Part shown: one piece after another, positions 48,260-59,613 of the stretch | Numbering within the stretch: the first letter of the stretch is position 1 | How the letters are laid out: each line of letters opens with the position of its first letter | Source of the DNA: Qipengyuania aurantiaca | GTDB taxonomy: Bacteria; Pseudomonadota; Alphaproteobacteria; Sphingomonadales; Sphingomonadaceae | NCBI RefSeq assembly: GCF_019711375.1 | Contig: NZ_CP081295.1 | Location: 1,550,001-1,614,000, forward strand | DNA: 64,000 nt | Direction of reading: 5' to 3' | Notes under the pieces: model-generated | The model's input: the letters and a program-made list of their open reading frames with translations, nothing else | The model's database searches: none | Told to the model about the DNA's origin: nothing | Translations under genes and position numbers: made by a program

Positions 48260-48301
48260 ACTGCATTCCGTATTAAGATCCCTCTCGCGGGGAGCAGGAC
48301 C

Positions 48302-48538
48302 ATGCACGACAACAAGAACGATATCCTCGCCGGTCGCGGACCGGACAAACGCAGTGCGCGGCGCAGGCATTTCGCCGTACTCATCCTCGGCGTGCTGGCC
48401 TTCGGGCTGGTGTACAACCTCCTGAAAGCGGCGAACATCCTGCCATACCTGCTCGTGCAACTCGCGCCTTTCGTGCTGATCGTAGGGATCGCCGTTTACA
48501 CGCTGCGCAAGCGGATCGATCACGATGACCGGAATTAA
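48302..48538 (+). CDS. small two-helix membrane protein
   Basis: This 78-residue protein has a polar basic N-terminus (about 23 residues), then two hydrophobic segments (about 24-40 and 47-65) and a basic-acidic tail. A GGGAGCAGG ribosome site precedes the ATG. No family is recognised. It is flanked by the TetR gene and ftsH on the same strand, but a separate promoter is visible for ftsH. Confidence 0.7.
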   Translation: MHDNKNDILAGRGPDKRSARRRHFAVLILGVLAFGLVYNLLKAANILPYLLVQLAPFVLIVGIAVYTLRKRIDHDDRN

Positions 48539-48562
48539 GCGGAAAATCGCGAAGGCCTAAAC

Positions 48563-48605
48563 TTGCCATTCACCAGCGCGCTCCTACATTCCTACAGTGT
48601 AGGAA
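48563..48605 (+). promoter_or_regulatory. ftsH promoter with overlapping palindrome
   Basis: TTGCCA (48563-48568) and TACATT (48585-48590) with 16-base spacing form a plausible promoter. A perfect palindrome with arms TTCCTACA and TGTAGGAA around a single G (48589-48605) overlaps the -10 end and the expected transcription start. It could be an operator or a 5' stem-loop in the transcript. Confidence 0.45.
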
Positions 48606-48620
48606 AGGATTGCCACCGCA

Positions 48621-50591
<1,971 letters not shown>

Positions 50592-50611
50592 CTATCAAGG
50601 CAATCGGTACG

Positions 50612-50650
50612 CGAAGGGCGTCGCTCGGGAAACCGGCGGCGCCCTTTTTG
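50612..50650 (+). terminator. Rho-independent terminator after ftsH
   Basis: A GC-rich stem (AAGGGCGTCGCTCGG with CCGGCGGCGCCCTT, one wobble pair and a bulge) around a GAAA loop is followed by TTTTTG, about 20 bases after the ftsH stop. Confidence 0.8.
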
Positions 50651-50686
50651 CGTTGAGAGGCAAAACACTTCCATGAGGATTTTGCC

Positions 50687-50983
50687 ATGAAGCGCATCGT
50701 TACCACTGCCATCGCCCTTGCCACGCTCTCGCTCGCTGCCTGCTCGCAGGAAACGCAGGACGACGCCGCGCGCACCGCCGACCTTGCGGGCGACGATATC
50801 GAAGCCAACGCCGCCGTGGTGGGCGAAGTGCTGGAAGACGGGGCAAAGAAAGCGGCCGGCGCGGTCAGCGAAGGCGCGGCAAATCTCGAACGCAATATCG
50901 AGGAAGGCGACACGGAAACGCCGGGCCCCGCACCCATCACCGGGCAAGACCTCAACGAGGATCGTGAAGACCCGGCAGGGTAG
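50687..50983 (+). CDS. small putative lipoprotein
   Basis: This 98-residue protein has a lipoprotein signal peptide (TLSLAAC) and a short acidic Ala-rich mature part without recognised domains. The segment EVLEDGAKKAAGAVSEGAANLER may form an amphipathic helix. It abuts the stop of the convergent DUF3667 gene. Function unknown. Confidence 0.72.
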   Translation: MKRIVTTAIALATLSLAACSQETQDDAARTADLAGDDIEANAAVVGEVLEDGAKKAAGAVSEGAANLERNIEEGDTETPGPAPITGQDLNEDREDPAG

Positions 50984-52147
50984 TCAGAACGCCCCGATCA
51001 CCAGCAGCAGTTGCAGGAACAGCACCAGCACGATCACGATGAAAACCATGAGCACGCACAGGCGCCAGAAGGCCGAAAAGCGGGATAGCCCGTAGGCTCC
51101 GCGCAGCTGCTTGTACATGTGGATCGGCGGGATGAAGCACAGCATGCTCCCCCAGACCGCCTCGGCCACGCCGAACAGGGCGAGCAGGGTGACTGTGAGG
51201 ATCAGCAGCGTCATGAACGAGATCGAATAGGTGATGAAGATCGCGTGGTCATAGGCCTTGAAGCGCCGTTTCCACGCGAAAAGCAGCCACACGAAGGGGA
51301 TCGATAGCGGGATCAGCAACCAGCTGAATTTGTAGAAATTGGTCTGCAGCTTGTAGAGCATCAGCCCCGGATTCTTGCGCCATTTTTCCAGCCCGCCGTC
51401 GATCCATTCGAGGCCCGACGACTTCATTTTAATCGTCGCCCCGTCGCTGTTCGTGAGCGGGACGATCGTGTTGCCCTCGGCATCGGTTTCGAGTTCGCGC
51501 GGTTCGCTGTCGTTGCGCAGGAAGGGCACATTCTCGCGCGCCTCGCGGATCGCGGCGACCTGGTCGGACAATTCCTTGCGCCGCTGTTCCAATTCCTCGC
51601 GCTCTTCCGCTGGCGTTTCCGGATCGGCCAATTCGCTCTCGACATCGGCAAGCCGCTTCTCGACGCGGTCGAATTCGGTCGCGGCCATTTCGGCCAGCTC
51701 TTCGCCGTTATCGCCGCGAATGTCGGTGGGCGCGCTGATCCCGGCGAACTGGAAGACGGCGAACATCAGGAAGATGCAGAACAGGAACAGCGCCATGGGC
51801 GAAACGAACCGCGCACGCTCGCCTTCGATATATCGCCGGGTGAGTTCGCCGGGCTTGAAGAAGAGCTTGGGCAGGGTGCGCCAGGTACGCCCTTCGAAAT
51901 GCAGCGCGCCGTGCAGCAAATCGTGCAGGAAGGCGCCGAGCGTGCGGTGGAGATGCGCCTGCTGTCCGCATCCGTGGCAATGCGAGCCGATAAGCTCGGT
52001 GCCGCAGTTGAGGCACTGCCCCTCGGCAAAATGACCCTTTTCGAGCGGGGCCTTGTCACCGGAGCGCTCGTCCAGCGCCTTGGCGAAGAGCCCGCCTTCC
52101 ACTGCCGTCCCGATGGCGTCGCCGATGTCGCTCACGCTTTCCCCCAC
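50984..52147 (-). CDS. DUF3667 domain membrane protein
   Basis: This 387-residue protein has an N-terminal zinc-ribbon-like pair of motifs, CLNCGTEL and CHGCGQ (about residues 44-62), then LHDLLHGALHFEGRTWRTLP and LFFKPGELTRRYIEGERARF, the DUF3667 signature. Several membrane helices follow, with a soluble insert of about 120 residues rich in Glu and Arg. GTG at 52147 is taken as the start; a second GTG four codons later is possible. Function unknown. It abuts the small lipoprotein gene. Confidence 0.87.
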   Translation of the reverse strand: MGESVSDIGDAIGTAVEGGLFAKALDERSGDKAPLEKGHFAEGQCLNCGTELIGSHCHGCGQQAHLHRTLGAFLHDLLHGALHFEGRTWRTLPKLFFKPGELTRRYIEGERARFVSPMALFLFCIFLMFAVFQFAGISAPTDIRGDNGEELAEMAATEFDRVEKRLADVESELADPETPAEEREELEQRRKELSDQVAAIREARENVPFLRNDSEPRELETDAEGNTIVPLTNSDGATIKMKSSGLEWIDGGLEKWRKNPGLMLYKLQTNFYKFSWLLIPLSIPFVWLLFAWKRRFKAYDHAIFITYSISFMTLLILTVTLLALFGVAEAVWGSMLCFIPPIHMYKQLRGAYGLSRFSAFWRLCVLMVFIVIVLVLFLQLLLVIGAF

Positions 52148-52240
52148 CTAATCCGCGCCCGAGTATAAGTGCCTGTCGCGATAAGGCCAGAGGCTCACCG
52201 CCGCCTTGCACATGAGGGCGGCGATTGCGAGATAGCTGGA

Positions 52241-53023
52241 ATGGATACGATCGGCACGGAATGGGAATTGGGCGCGTTCGGTGCAATGGCGCTGGTCTTC
52301 ACCCTGTTCGCGCTGGTCGAGTGGCTGCGCCCGGCGCGAAAAGCGCCGCGGGGAAAGCGCTGGGTGACGAACCTGGCCTTGTTCGCGCTGGATACGCTGG
52401 CGGTGCGGCTCGTCGTGCCGCTGCTCATGGTCGGGGCCGCGGCGCTGGCGGCTGAGCGAGGCTGGGGACTGCTAAACCAGTTCGAACTGCCCGCATGGGC
52501 GGGCGTAGCGATAGCCCTCCTCGCGCTCGACCTTGCGCTTTATGTCCAGCACTGGGCGACCCACCGCGTCCCGCTGCTCTGGCGGCTGCACAAGGTCCAT
52601 CACAGCGACCCCGCGTTCGACGTGACGACGGCGGCGCGTTTCCATCCGATCGAGATCGTGCTGAGCATGGGCTTCAAGATGGCGGTGGTGGTCGCGCTCG
52701 GCCTGCCGGTCTGGGGTGTCTTGGCCTTCGAGCTCGTTTTCAACCTCGCAACGCTTTTCACCCATGCAAATTTCGCGCTGCCCCGCGGGCTGGAGCGGCC
52801 GGTGCGCGCGCTGCTCGTCACGCCCACCATGCACCGCATCCACCATTCCGCCATCCAGCGCGAGACGGACAGCAATTACGGCACGCTGCTGTCGGGCTGG
52901 GACCGGCTCTTCGGGACCTACACGGAGGAGGCCGAGGGACGGCTCACCATCGGGCTGGAGGAGTACCAGGACACGCGGCCGCACCGGCTCGGCTGGAGCC
53001 TGCTGCTGCCGTTCCACAAATGA
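52241..53023 (+). CDS. sterol desaturase/fatty acid hydroxylase family protein
   Basis: This 260-residue integral membrane di-iron protein carries the fatty acid hydroxylase histidine boxes HWATH, HKVHH and a late HRIHHS. It hydroxylates or desaturates a lipid; the substrate could be a sterol-like lipid, hopanoid, carotenoid or fatty acid and cannot be told. The ATG at 52241 with AGCTGGA upstream is preferred over earlier in-frame codons. It converges on rpoZ through a shared terminator. Confidence 0.93.
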   Translation: MDTIGTEWELGAFGAMALVFTLFALVEWLRPARKAPRGKRWVTNLALFALDTLAVRLVVPLLMVGAAALAAERGWGLLNQFELPAWAGVAIALLALDLALYVQHWATHRVPLLWRLHKVHHSDPAFDVTTAARFHPIEIVLSMGFKMAVVVALGLPVWGVLAFELVFNLATLFTHANFALPRGLERPVRALLVTPTMHRIHHSAIQRETDSNYGTLLSGWDRLFGTYTEEAEGRLTIGLEEYQDTRPHRLGWSLLLPFHK

Positions 53024-53050
53024 AAAACCCGCCCGGTGAGGGGCGGGTCT
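53023..53050 (-). terminator. bidirectional terminator between rpoZ and the hydroxylase
   Basis: ACCCGCCC and GGGCGGGT form an 8-bp stem around GGTGAG. On the minus strand it is followed by TTTTT, so it mainly serves rpoZ; the plus side has a weaker U-rich tail. Confidence 0.75.
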
Positions 53051-53076
53051 TCATGTTTTGCGCAAATGCGAAGGGA

Positions 53077-53421
53077 TCAGCCCTCGTAATCGGCCCCGAT
53101 CGAGGTCGAACGGGTCGGCGCCGATGCGGTAATCCGCAGCGCTTCGGCCGACTGGCTGAGCGAACCGACCTCATCGATCTCGTCGTCATCGTCCGGCAGG
53201 ATCTTCTGCAGGTTGGTGACGGCGGCTTCCTTGAGGTCCTTGGGCTTGACCGTCTGTTCGGCAATTTCGCGCAGGGCGACGACCGGGTTCTTGTCGCGGT
53301 CACGCTCCAGCGTGATTTCCGCACCGCCCGAAATCTCGCGCGCCCGCTGGGCAGCCAGCAGGACGAGATCGAAACGGTTGGGAATCTTGTCTACGCAATC
53401 TTCGACGGTAACGCGCGCCAT
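53077..53421 (-). CDS. rpoZ: RNA polymerase omega subunit
   Basis: This 114-residue omega subunit helps assemble and stabilise RNA polymerase. The N-terminus [22 protein letters not shown] and the AREISGG and ALREIAEQ segments are diagnostic of the family. The frame is open upstream to 53493, but the ATG at 53421 gives the standard start. The C-terminal acidic and Ser-rich tail is typical of alphaproteobacteria. ppGpp-binding residues could lie in the N-terminus. Confidence 0.96.
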   Translation of the reverse strand: MARVTVEDCVDKIPNRFDLVLLAAQRAREISGGAEITLERDRDKNPVVALREIAEQTVKPKDLKEAAVTNLQKILPDDDDEIDEVGSLSQSAEALRITASAPTRSTSIGADYEG

Positions 53422-53534
53422 GGGCACTCCGGTGTAATAAGTTCGAGAATCTCGGAAGGCGCGGCAAATAGAGTGCAGGCGCGCGATAGTCAAGGATTTG
53501 CGCCGTGCGCGCGGCGCGCTAAGGGTTGCTGCAC

Positions 53535-54722
53535 ATGGGAGCAGAACCGACCACCGAGATGGCGACCGCCTATCGCGACCCGCCGCCCTTCACGGCCGAG
53601 GCGCAGGGCCAGTCGCTGACTTTCTATCCCGCCGGCAATGACCGGCGCGAGGCATTGATGGAGCTGGTGCGCGGCGCGAAGGAAACGCTCGACGTCTGCT
53701 TCTACATCTTCGCCGAGGACGAGGTTTCGACCGAGCTGCGCGACGGTTTGTGCGACGCCGCCTCGCGCGGAGTGAAAGTCACGCTGATCATCGACCGCTT
53801 TGGCGCTTCGGCAACCGACGAATTTCTTGCACCCCTGGTCGATTGCGGCGGGCGCTTCCTTTGCTTCAGCCCGCGCTGGACCATGCGCTATCTCATCCGC
53901 AACCACCAGAAGATGGTCATTGCCGACAATGCGAGCGCCATGTTCGGCGGCTTCAATGTGGAGGACGATTATTTCGCCCCGCCCGAACGCAACGGCTGGA
54001 ACGACATCGGCATCCGCATCGAAGGCGACGGAGTGCAGGGCCTTTCCGAATGGTTTGCGCGCCTGCTCGACTGGACCGATGACGACGAAGCGCATTTCAA
54101 GGAAATCAAGCAGACCGTGCGCGATTGGTCGTGGACCTCGGAGGATGGCCACGCGCGCTGGCTGGTCGGCGGCCCAACGCGCGGCCTCTCGACCTGGGCG
54201 CGCTGCGTCACGCAGGACCTGAAGGAGGGCGAGAAGCTCGACATCTTCATGGCCTATTTCTCGCCGCCCTACACGCTCTTGAAGCGGATCGCGCGGGTGG
54301 CGAAGAAGGGGCAGACGCGCCTGCTGATGGCCGCCAAGAGCGACAACGGCGCCACCATCGGCGCGACCCGCTCGCTTTACAATTACCTGCTCAAACGCGG
54401 CGCGAAGATCTGGGAATTCTCACCCTGCAAGCTGCACACCAAGCTGCTCGTGCTGGATGACGCTGTTTATGTAGGCAGCGCCAATTTCGACATGCGCAGC
54501 CTCTATCTCAATCTCGAGATCATGCTGCGGATCGAGGACAAGGCACTGGCCGACCGGATGCGCGACTTCGTCAGCCACCATATCGAGGCGTCCGAACACA
54601 TTACGCTGGAAAAGCACAGGAAGCGTGCAACGCTATGGAACCGGGTGCGCTGGTGGGCCGGCTGGGTGCTGGTGTCGGTGATCGACTACACCGTGGCGCG
54701 GCGCACCAACCTGGGGTTCTGA
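53535..54722 (+). CDS. phospholipase D/cardiolipin synthase family protein
   Basis: This 395-residue protein has two PLD (HKD) motifs: a first in [17 protein letters not shown] and a second in [19 protein letters not shown]. It could be a cardiolipin synthase or another phosphatidyl transferase. It lacks the long N-terminal membrane helices of ClsA, resembling ClsB-like soluble forms; a hydrophobic C-terminal stretch may bind the membrane. The ATG at 53535 follows AAGGG; a TTG at 53526 is an alternative. It converges on dnaB. Confidence 0.9.
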   Translation: MGAEPTTEMATAYRDPPPFTAEAQGQSLTFYPAGNDRREALMELVRGAKETLDVCFYIFAEDEVSTELRDGLCDAASRGVKVTLIIDRFGASATDEFLAPLVDCGGRFLCFSPRWTMRYLIRNHQKMVIADNASAMFGGFNVEDDYFAPPERNGWNDIGIRIEGDGVQGLSEWFARLLDWTDDDEAHFKEIKQTVRDWSWTSEDGHARWLVGGPTRGLSTWARCVTQDLKEGEKLDIFMAYFSPPYTLLKRIARVAKKGQTRLLMAAKSDNGATIGATRSLYNYLLKRGAKIWEFSPCKLHTKLLVLDDAVYVGSANFDMRSLYLNLEIMLRIEDKALADRMRDFVSHHIEASEHITLEKHRKRATLWNRVRWWAGWVLVSVIDYTVARRTNLGF

Positions 54723-54726
54723 AACC

Positions 54727-56253
54727 CTATTCGTAATCGTCCTCGTAACCGCCGCGCATTTCGGGCGAGGAGAATTTGGTGAACTCGCTCTGGAACAGCA
54801 GCGGCACATTGCCGGTCGAGCCGTGACGCTGCTTGGCGACGATCAGTGTTGCGCGGTTGACCAGTTCGAGGTGGCGCGCTTCCCAGTCGGCGTATTTCAT
54901 CCGAACTTCCTCGCTGCTGGTTTCGTCCGGCGTGTCGGGCTTCAGCGCGTTGTGGTAATATTCACCGCGGAAGATGAACCACACCATGTCGGCGTCCTGC
55001 TCGATCGAGCCTGATTCGCGCAGGTCGGACAGCTGCGGGCGCTTGTCCTCGCGCTGCTCCACCGCACGGCTGAGCTGCGAGAGCGCGATGACGGGGACAT
55101 GGAGTTCCTTGGCCAGCGTCTTCAAACCACGGCTGATTTCCGAAATCTCGTTCACGCGATTGTCGCTCGCGCGGCCCGAGCCCTGCAGCAGCTGCAGATA
55201 GTCGACGATGACGAGGCCGATATCGTGGCGGCGCTTCAACCGGCGCGCGCGGGTACGCAGCGCGCCGATGGTGAGGCCGGGCGTGTCGTCGATATAGAGC
55301 GGCAGCTCGTTCAATTCCTGGCTGGCGAAGGAAAGGCGCTGGAACTCCTCCTTGCTCAAGCGGCCCGAACGCAGTTTTTCGGAGGAAATTTCGGCGGTCT
55401 CGGCAAGGATACGCGTGGCCAGCTGGTCGGCGCTCATTTCCAGGCTGAAGAAGGCGGTCGCCGCACCCGGGCTTTCGCTGCCTTCGATGCCCAGCTTCTT
55501 GTCGTCCATCAGGCGGCGCGCGGCGTTGAAGGCGATGTTGGTGGCAAGCGAGGTCTTGCCCATGCCGGGACGACCGGCGAGGATGACGAGGTCGGAATTG
55601 TGCAGGCCGGAAGTCTTGTCGTTGACCGTTTCGAGGCCCGTCGTTTTGCCGGAAAACTTGCCGCCCGAATTGATCGCCGCCTCGACCATTTTCAGCGCGC
55701 CAAGCGCTGCGGTGCGGAAATCCTGCGCTTCGTTGCCCGTGGTGGCCCCTTCGGCGACCTTGTAGAGATCGGCCTCGGCCTGGCTGATCCGCTCCATCGG
55801 CGCGACCTCGTCCGAGGTGTCGAGCGCGCCTTCGACGAGGTTGCGGCCGACATGGACCAGTTCGCGCAGCAGGGCGAGGTCGTAGATCTGTTCGGCCAGC
55901 TTGCCGGTAGCGAGCAGGCCTTGTCCGTCAGCGGTGAGCTGGGCGAGGTAGGTCACGCCGCCAAGCTGCTTGAGCGCCTCGTCGCTCTCGAAATAGGGCT
56001 TCAGCGTCACCGGTGTGGCGACCGAGTTGCGGTCGATCAGCTTGAGCACGCGCTCGTAGATGCGTTCGTGCACCGGCTCGTAGAAATGGTGCGGCTGCAA
56101 CGGCGTGTTGAGCTCGCCCACCACCTGGTTGTCGATCAGCACCGCACCCAAAAAAGCGGCCTCGGCCTCGACATTGCTGGGCAGGGTGGTGCCTTGCGGT
56201 TCCTTGGCAGGAGTCGAATCGGTAGCGGGAAAGAGGAGATCGGTGTCGGCCAT
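54727..56253 (-). CDS. dnaB: replicative DNA helicase DnaB
   Basis: This 508-residue hexameric helicase unwinds DNA at the replication fork. It has the DnaB N-terminal domain (PSNVEAEAAFLGAVLID) and a RecA-like core with Walker A G227RPGMGKT234, FFSLEMSADQLA, the DYLQLLQ Walker B and the SQLSRAVEQRE motif. Starts at 56253 (MADTD) and 56265 (MVLPMADTD) are both possible. No intein or insertion is present. It ends close to the PLD gene, in convergent orientation. Confidence 0.96.
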   Translation of the reverse strand: MADTDLLFPATDSTPAKEPQGTTLPSNVEAEAAFLGAVLIDNQVVGELNTPLQPHHFYEPVHERIYERVLKLIDRNSVATPVTLKPYFESDEALKQLGGVTYLAQLTADGQGLLATGKLAEQIYDLALLRELVHVGRNLVEGALDTSDEVAPMERISQAEADLYKVAEGATTGNEAQDFRTAALGALKMVEAAINSGGKFSGKTTGLETVNDKTSGLHNSDLVILAGRPGMGKTSLATNIAFNAARRLMDDKKLGIEGSESPGAATAFFSLEMSADQLATRILAETAEISSEKLRSGRLSKEEFQRLSFASQELNELPLYIDDTPGLTIGALRTRARRLKRRHDIGLVIVDYLQLLQGSGRASDNRVNEISEISRGLKTLAKELHVPVIALSQLSRAVEQREDKRPQLSDLRESGSIEQDADMVWFIFRGEYYHNALKPDTPDETSSEEVRMKYADWEARHLELVNRATLIVAKQRHGSTGNVPLLFQSEFTKFSSPEMRGGYEDDYE

Positions 56254-56389
56254 GGGCAGGACCATGCAGGAAAGCGGCGCGCGATTGAACCGGCTCGCAA
56301 TTTCCCCTTGCGGACAGCCCTGTGGATGGATTGGCCAAAGTTCGACCTTGCCCCGCTTGACCGCAGTTGCGAAAGCACGTCCCCACACG

Positions 56390-56893
56390 ATGACCGAATC
56401 CACACCTTCCTCCGGCGACCAGCGCATTGCCAAGATCGAGCTCGACGAAGAGACGATCATCTGGCGCAACGCCGATATCGAGCAGGAACGGCGGATCGCG
56501 ATCTTCGACCTGATCGAGGAAAACACCTTCCGCCCCGTCCGCGCGGCCGAACGCGGGGCGAGCGGGCCCTACCATCTCACGCTGGCGGTGCGCGACGGGC
56601 GGTTGCTGATGACCATTGCCGACAGCGAGGATACGCTGGTCGAGGAATTGCTGCTGGGCCTGGCGCGCTTTCGCCGCCCGATCCGCGAATATTTCGCCAT
56701 TTGCGACAGCTATTACCAGGCCATCCGCAAGGCGACGCCGGGCGAGATCGAGACGATCGACATGGCCCGGCGCGGCGTTCACAACCGCGCTGCCGAGCTG
56801 CTGCTCGAACGGCTGGAGGGCAAGGTCGAAACCGATTTCGCCACCGCGCGCCGCCTCTTCACGCTCATCTGCGTCCTCCATATCAAGGGCTGA
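56390..56893 (+). CDS. UPF0262 family protein
   Basis: This 167-residue protein matches UPF0262, conserved in Alphaproteobacteria but without a known function. Diagnostic stretches are NADIEQERRIAIFDLIEEN, YFAICDSYYQAIRKATPGEI and RRGVHNRAAELLLERLEGK with the FTLICVLHIKG end. It is divergent from dnaB, with about 135 bases between the starts. A GH25-like gene follows after 6 bases. Confidence 0.9.
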   Translation: MTESTPSSGDQRIAKIELDEETIIWRNADIEQERRIAIFDLIEENTFRPVRAAERGASGPYHLTLAVRDGRLLMTIADSEDTLVEELLLGLARFRRPIREYFAICDSYYQAIRKATPGEIETIDMARRGVHNRAAELLLERLEGKVETDFATARRLFTLICVLHIKG

Positions 56894-56899
56894 CGGGTG

Positions 56900-57607
56900 A
56901 TGGCGAAACGCAGGAAGAAGGGCCGGTTCGGCCTCCTCGTAAAGCTGGTGTTGCTCGCCGCGCTGATCGGTGCGGGCTACTGGTTCTATACCGAATATGA
57001 GCAGCGCAGCTGGCGCCCTGACGATTCGACCTATCCTGACCAGGGCGCGCTGATTGGCGAGCGCGATGCCGCGGTCGATTTCGCGGTCCTCAAGGGGCTC
57101 GGCGCAAGCTTCGTCTATCTCGAGGCCAGCCGCGGCGCGCGCGGCAAGGACGCCAATTTCTCGCGCAATCTTGCTGCCGCGCGCGAGGCGGGGCTGCAGG
57201 TCGGCGCGGTCCACCTGTTCGACCCCTGCGAGACGGCGGACGGCCAGTCGGCCAATTACGTCACCATCGTGCCGCGCGACGCCGATCTCCTGCCCGCCGC
57301 CATCAAGCTCACGCGCACGACCGACGAATGTTTCGAGCGCGTCTCCGATGCGGCCGTGCAGAGCGAGCTGCTCACGCTGGTCAACCAGATCGAAGCCCAT
57401 ACCGAAGCGCCTGTGGTGCTCGCCCCGAGCGAGGAGTTCGAGGACCGCTACCGTCCCGCCCGCCGCCTCGAACGCGCGTTGTGGCTGACCGGCGATGGCG
57501 AGGAACCCGATTACGGCGGCCGCCCGTGGACCGTGTGGACCGCCAATTCCGCCTACGCCAGCGACGCCGCGCAAACGCCCTTGCGCTGGCTGGTCGTGCG
57601 CCCCTAG
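56900..57607 (+). CDS. GH25 lysozyme-like protein
   Basis: This 235-residue protein has a basic N-terminus, one membrane helix (about residues 12-31) and a glycoside hydrolase 25-like domain. The core GASFVYLEASRGARGKDANFSRNLAAAREAGL aligns in parts with the GH25 region that normally reads FVYIKATEG, and an acidic Asp-Glu pair could be catalytic. The fold match is divergent, so muramidase activity is not certain. The start is ATG at 56900, or the adjacent GTG at 56897. Confidence 0.72.
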   Translation: MAKRRKKGRFGLLVKLVLLAALIGAGYWFYTEYEQRSWRPDDSTYPDQGALIGERDAAVDFAVLKGLGASFVYLEASRGARGKDANFSRNLAAAREAGLQVGAVHLFDPCETADGQSANYVTIVPRDADLLPAAIKLTRTTDECFERVSDAAVQSELLTLVNQIEAHTEAPVVLAPSEEFEDRYRPARRLERALWLTGDGEEPDYGGRPWTVWTANSAYASDAAQTPLRWLVVRP

Positions 57608-57618
57608 GACCCAATCCC

Positions 57619-58035
57619 ATGACCGACGACGATCTCATTGCCGCCGCCCGCAAAGCGGCGCTCAATTCCTATTCGCCCTATTCCGACTTTAAGGTCGGGA
57701 GCGCGCTGCGCTTTGCCGATGGCAGTGTGGTGACCGGCACCAATATCGAGAACGCGAGCTACGGCCTTGCGCTGTGCGCAGAGACGGTGGCGGTGTCGAA
57801 GGCGATGGCGGACGGCGTGCGCGGCGGGTTGGAAGCGGTCGCGGTGACGGGGCCGCTCGACAAGGGCGGCGATGCGCCGATCACGCCCTGCGGCCGGTGT
57901 CGCCAAGTGCTCAACGAACTTGCACAGCTCGGCGGGACCGACCCGATCATCCTGTGCGTCGGCCCCAAGTCCGTGCGCCGCGTGCGCCTCAGCGAATTGC
58001 TGCCGGACGCGTTCGGGCCTGCAAGCCTCGACTAA
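57619..58035 (+). CDS. cdd: cytidine deaminase
   Basis: This 138-residue homotetrameric-type cytidine deaminase has the zinc motif C53-A-E55 followed by PC91-G-R-C94, typical of the short Cdd form. It salvages cytidine and deoxycytidine to uridine forms. The ATG at 57619 lies 11 bases after the GH25-like stop. The SYSPYSDFKVGSAL and ENASYGL segments are also characteristic. Confidence 0.95.
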   Translation: MTDDDLIAAARKAALNSYSPYSDFKVGSALRFADGSVVTGTNIENASYGLALCAETVAVSKAMADGVRGGLEAVAVTGPLDKGGDAPITPCGRCRQVLNELAQLGGTDPIILCVGPKSVRRVRLSELLPDAFGPASLD

Positions 58036-58110
58036 AGCCTCCTAACGCTTCCTTCACCAATCGCGTTTAGCAAACTCACGTGGCGCAACATGCGTCCGGA
58101 GTAAGCGACA

Positions 58111-58284
58111 ATGAAATTCGTCCAACTGGAATCGCGTGGCGGCAATTACCTCGTGGTCGCCAGCAACGTGGCCTATCTTCGCGTGGGCGAAAACGGCCAG
58201 ACGCTGGTTGGCATCGTCGGCAGTCAGCCGCTGCTCGTCACCGGCACGCCCGAAAGCGTGGCCCAGAAACTGATGCAGGGCTGA
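58111..58284 (+). CDS. 57-residue conserved-looking small protein
   Basis: The ATG at 58111 opens 58 codons ending at TGA 58284. GGAG lies about 9 bases upstream. The product begins MKFVQLESRGGNYLVVASNV and is a compact alternating hydrophobic sequence, predicted beta-rich with a short C-terminal helix. Spacing, codon use and the intact ribosome site suggest a real gene. Function unknown; it looks like a small single-domain protein rather than a membrane peptide. Confidence 0.65.
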   Translation: MKFVQLESRGGNYLVVASNVAYLRVGENGQTLVGIVGSQPLLVTGTPESVAQKLMQG

Positions 58285-58314
58285 GGCCCCGGTCGCCGGT
58301 GTTGCGGGGAGGCC

Positions 58315-59454
58315 TTACGCCTCCCGCGCTTCCATCCATTCCACCAACGACGCAAGGCAGTCGCGCGCGAGCATCTTGCAGCGTTCGGGCGACCAGCCCT
58401 GTTCGGGCTCGGGATCGGCCTTGTTGTCCTTGTAGGGCATTTCCAGCGTCATCGCGGTTGCGCCGAAGCGTTCGGCCACCTGGTTGGTGCTCATCGACAA
58501 ATTCGCCTTGCCGGGCGCGGCCTTGGTGTAGCCCTGCTCGGTCTGGAAATCGGGCGTGCGGCGGTCGAGGATCGCCTCGTAATCGTAATAGCCTTGGCCC
58601 TGTTCGTCGGTCCACGAGGGGATGCCTTCGAAACCGGCGAGGAAGCTGACGGGGATCGCCTCATCGCCATGGACGTCCATCGCGAAGTCGACGCCGGTCT
58701 TGTCCATGTGGTTGCGGATGGCGAGCACTTCGGGGCTGCGTTCCGCGCTCGGGTTTTCCCATTCGCGGTTGAGGTTCGCGCCCGCCGCGTTGACGCGCAG
58801 GTTCCCGCGCTTCGAGCCGTCGGGGTTGCAGTTGGGCACAATGTGCAGGCGGCAGGTCTGGCGCAGCTTGCGGCCCACGCTGTCGGCGGGATCGGTCAGC
58901 ACTTCCAACGCGCCTTCCATCCACCATTCGGCCTGCGTTTCGCCCGGATGCTGGCGGGCATAGAGCCACACGTTGAAGCTGCCCTCGCCCATTTCGAGGC
59001 AGTCAATCGGCTGGCCGTCGAGCGTGTTGCCGAGCGCGACATGGTCGACGCCTTCCGAAGCGGCGGCTTCGGCGACGAGGTCGTGGTGCCGCTCCATCGA
59101 ATAGGGCGCGAAATAGGCGAACCAGGCGATGTCGCTGGCGGGCGTATAGCGGATCGTCAGCGTGCCGCCTTCTTCGTCCTTGTCATAGGTCGAGGCGGCG
59201 CGGCCCCAATAGTCGCGGTCTTCCGATACGCAGGCGTCGTAATCGGGCCAGCCATCGGGATAGGCGCTGTCGGAAAGCTGGGTGATCTTGAGCACCAGCT
59301 CGCGGCCCTTGGCGCCGGCGACGCGGAAGTGGAACCACTGCTTGAACTCGCTGTTCGTATCCAGCGGGATCGCCAGCCGCGCGGTTGCGCCGTCCACCGA
59401 AAGGACTTCGATATTGCCACTGTCGAAGGCGGAATCGATCCGGATATCGCTCAC
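58315..59454 (-). CDS. M14 family zinc carboxypeptidase
   Basis: This 379-residue protein has an N-terminal beta-sandwich domain (about residues 1-110) and a carboxypeptidase domain with the zinc motif H169-P-G-E172 in [14 protein letters not shown]262 in MDVHGDEA and a candidate catalytic Glu338 in MTLEMPY. Arrangement fits the cytosolic carboxypeptidase (CCP/AGBL) group found in bacteria. It removes C-terminal residues from a peptide substrate. No signal peptide is visible. It is divergent from galE. Confidence 0.92.
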   Translation of the reverse strand: MSDIRIDSAFDSGNIEVLSVDGATARLAIPLDTNSEFKQWFHFRVAGAKGRELVLKITQLSDSAYPDGWPDYDACVSEDRDYWGRAASTYDKDEEGGTLTIRYTPASDIAWFAYFAPYSMERHHDLVAEAAASEGVDHVALGNTLDGQPIDCLEMGEGSFNVWLYARQHPGETQAEWWMEGALEVLTDPADSVGRKLRQTCRLHIVPNCNPDGSKRGNLRVNAAGANLNREWENPSAERSPEVLAIRNHMDKTGVDFAMDVHGDEAIPVSFLAGFEGIPSWTDEQGQGYYDYEAILDRRTPDFQTEQGYTKAAPGKANLSMSTNQVAERFGATAMTLEMPYKDNKADPEPEQGWSPERCKMLARDCLASLVEWMEAREA

Positions 59455-59613
59455 GTAAAACCTCTTCTTTTTGCTCTAGCCCAAGGCGTGCCGGCCCGAA
59501 TGGGCGCTGGCAGTGCGATAGGCAAGGGCTGAATTTCGTGCGGCCAGAACGGCCTCATGCGGGAGGCCTCTAGGCGATTGCCCTTACCAAATCGTATGCT
59601 AGGTGCCTCCCCC

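Noticed and set aside
55099..57000. 633-codon plus frame opposite dnaB
   Set aside because: Antisense to DnaB; composition and lack of motifs mark it as a shadow.
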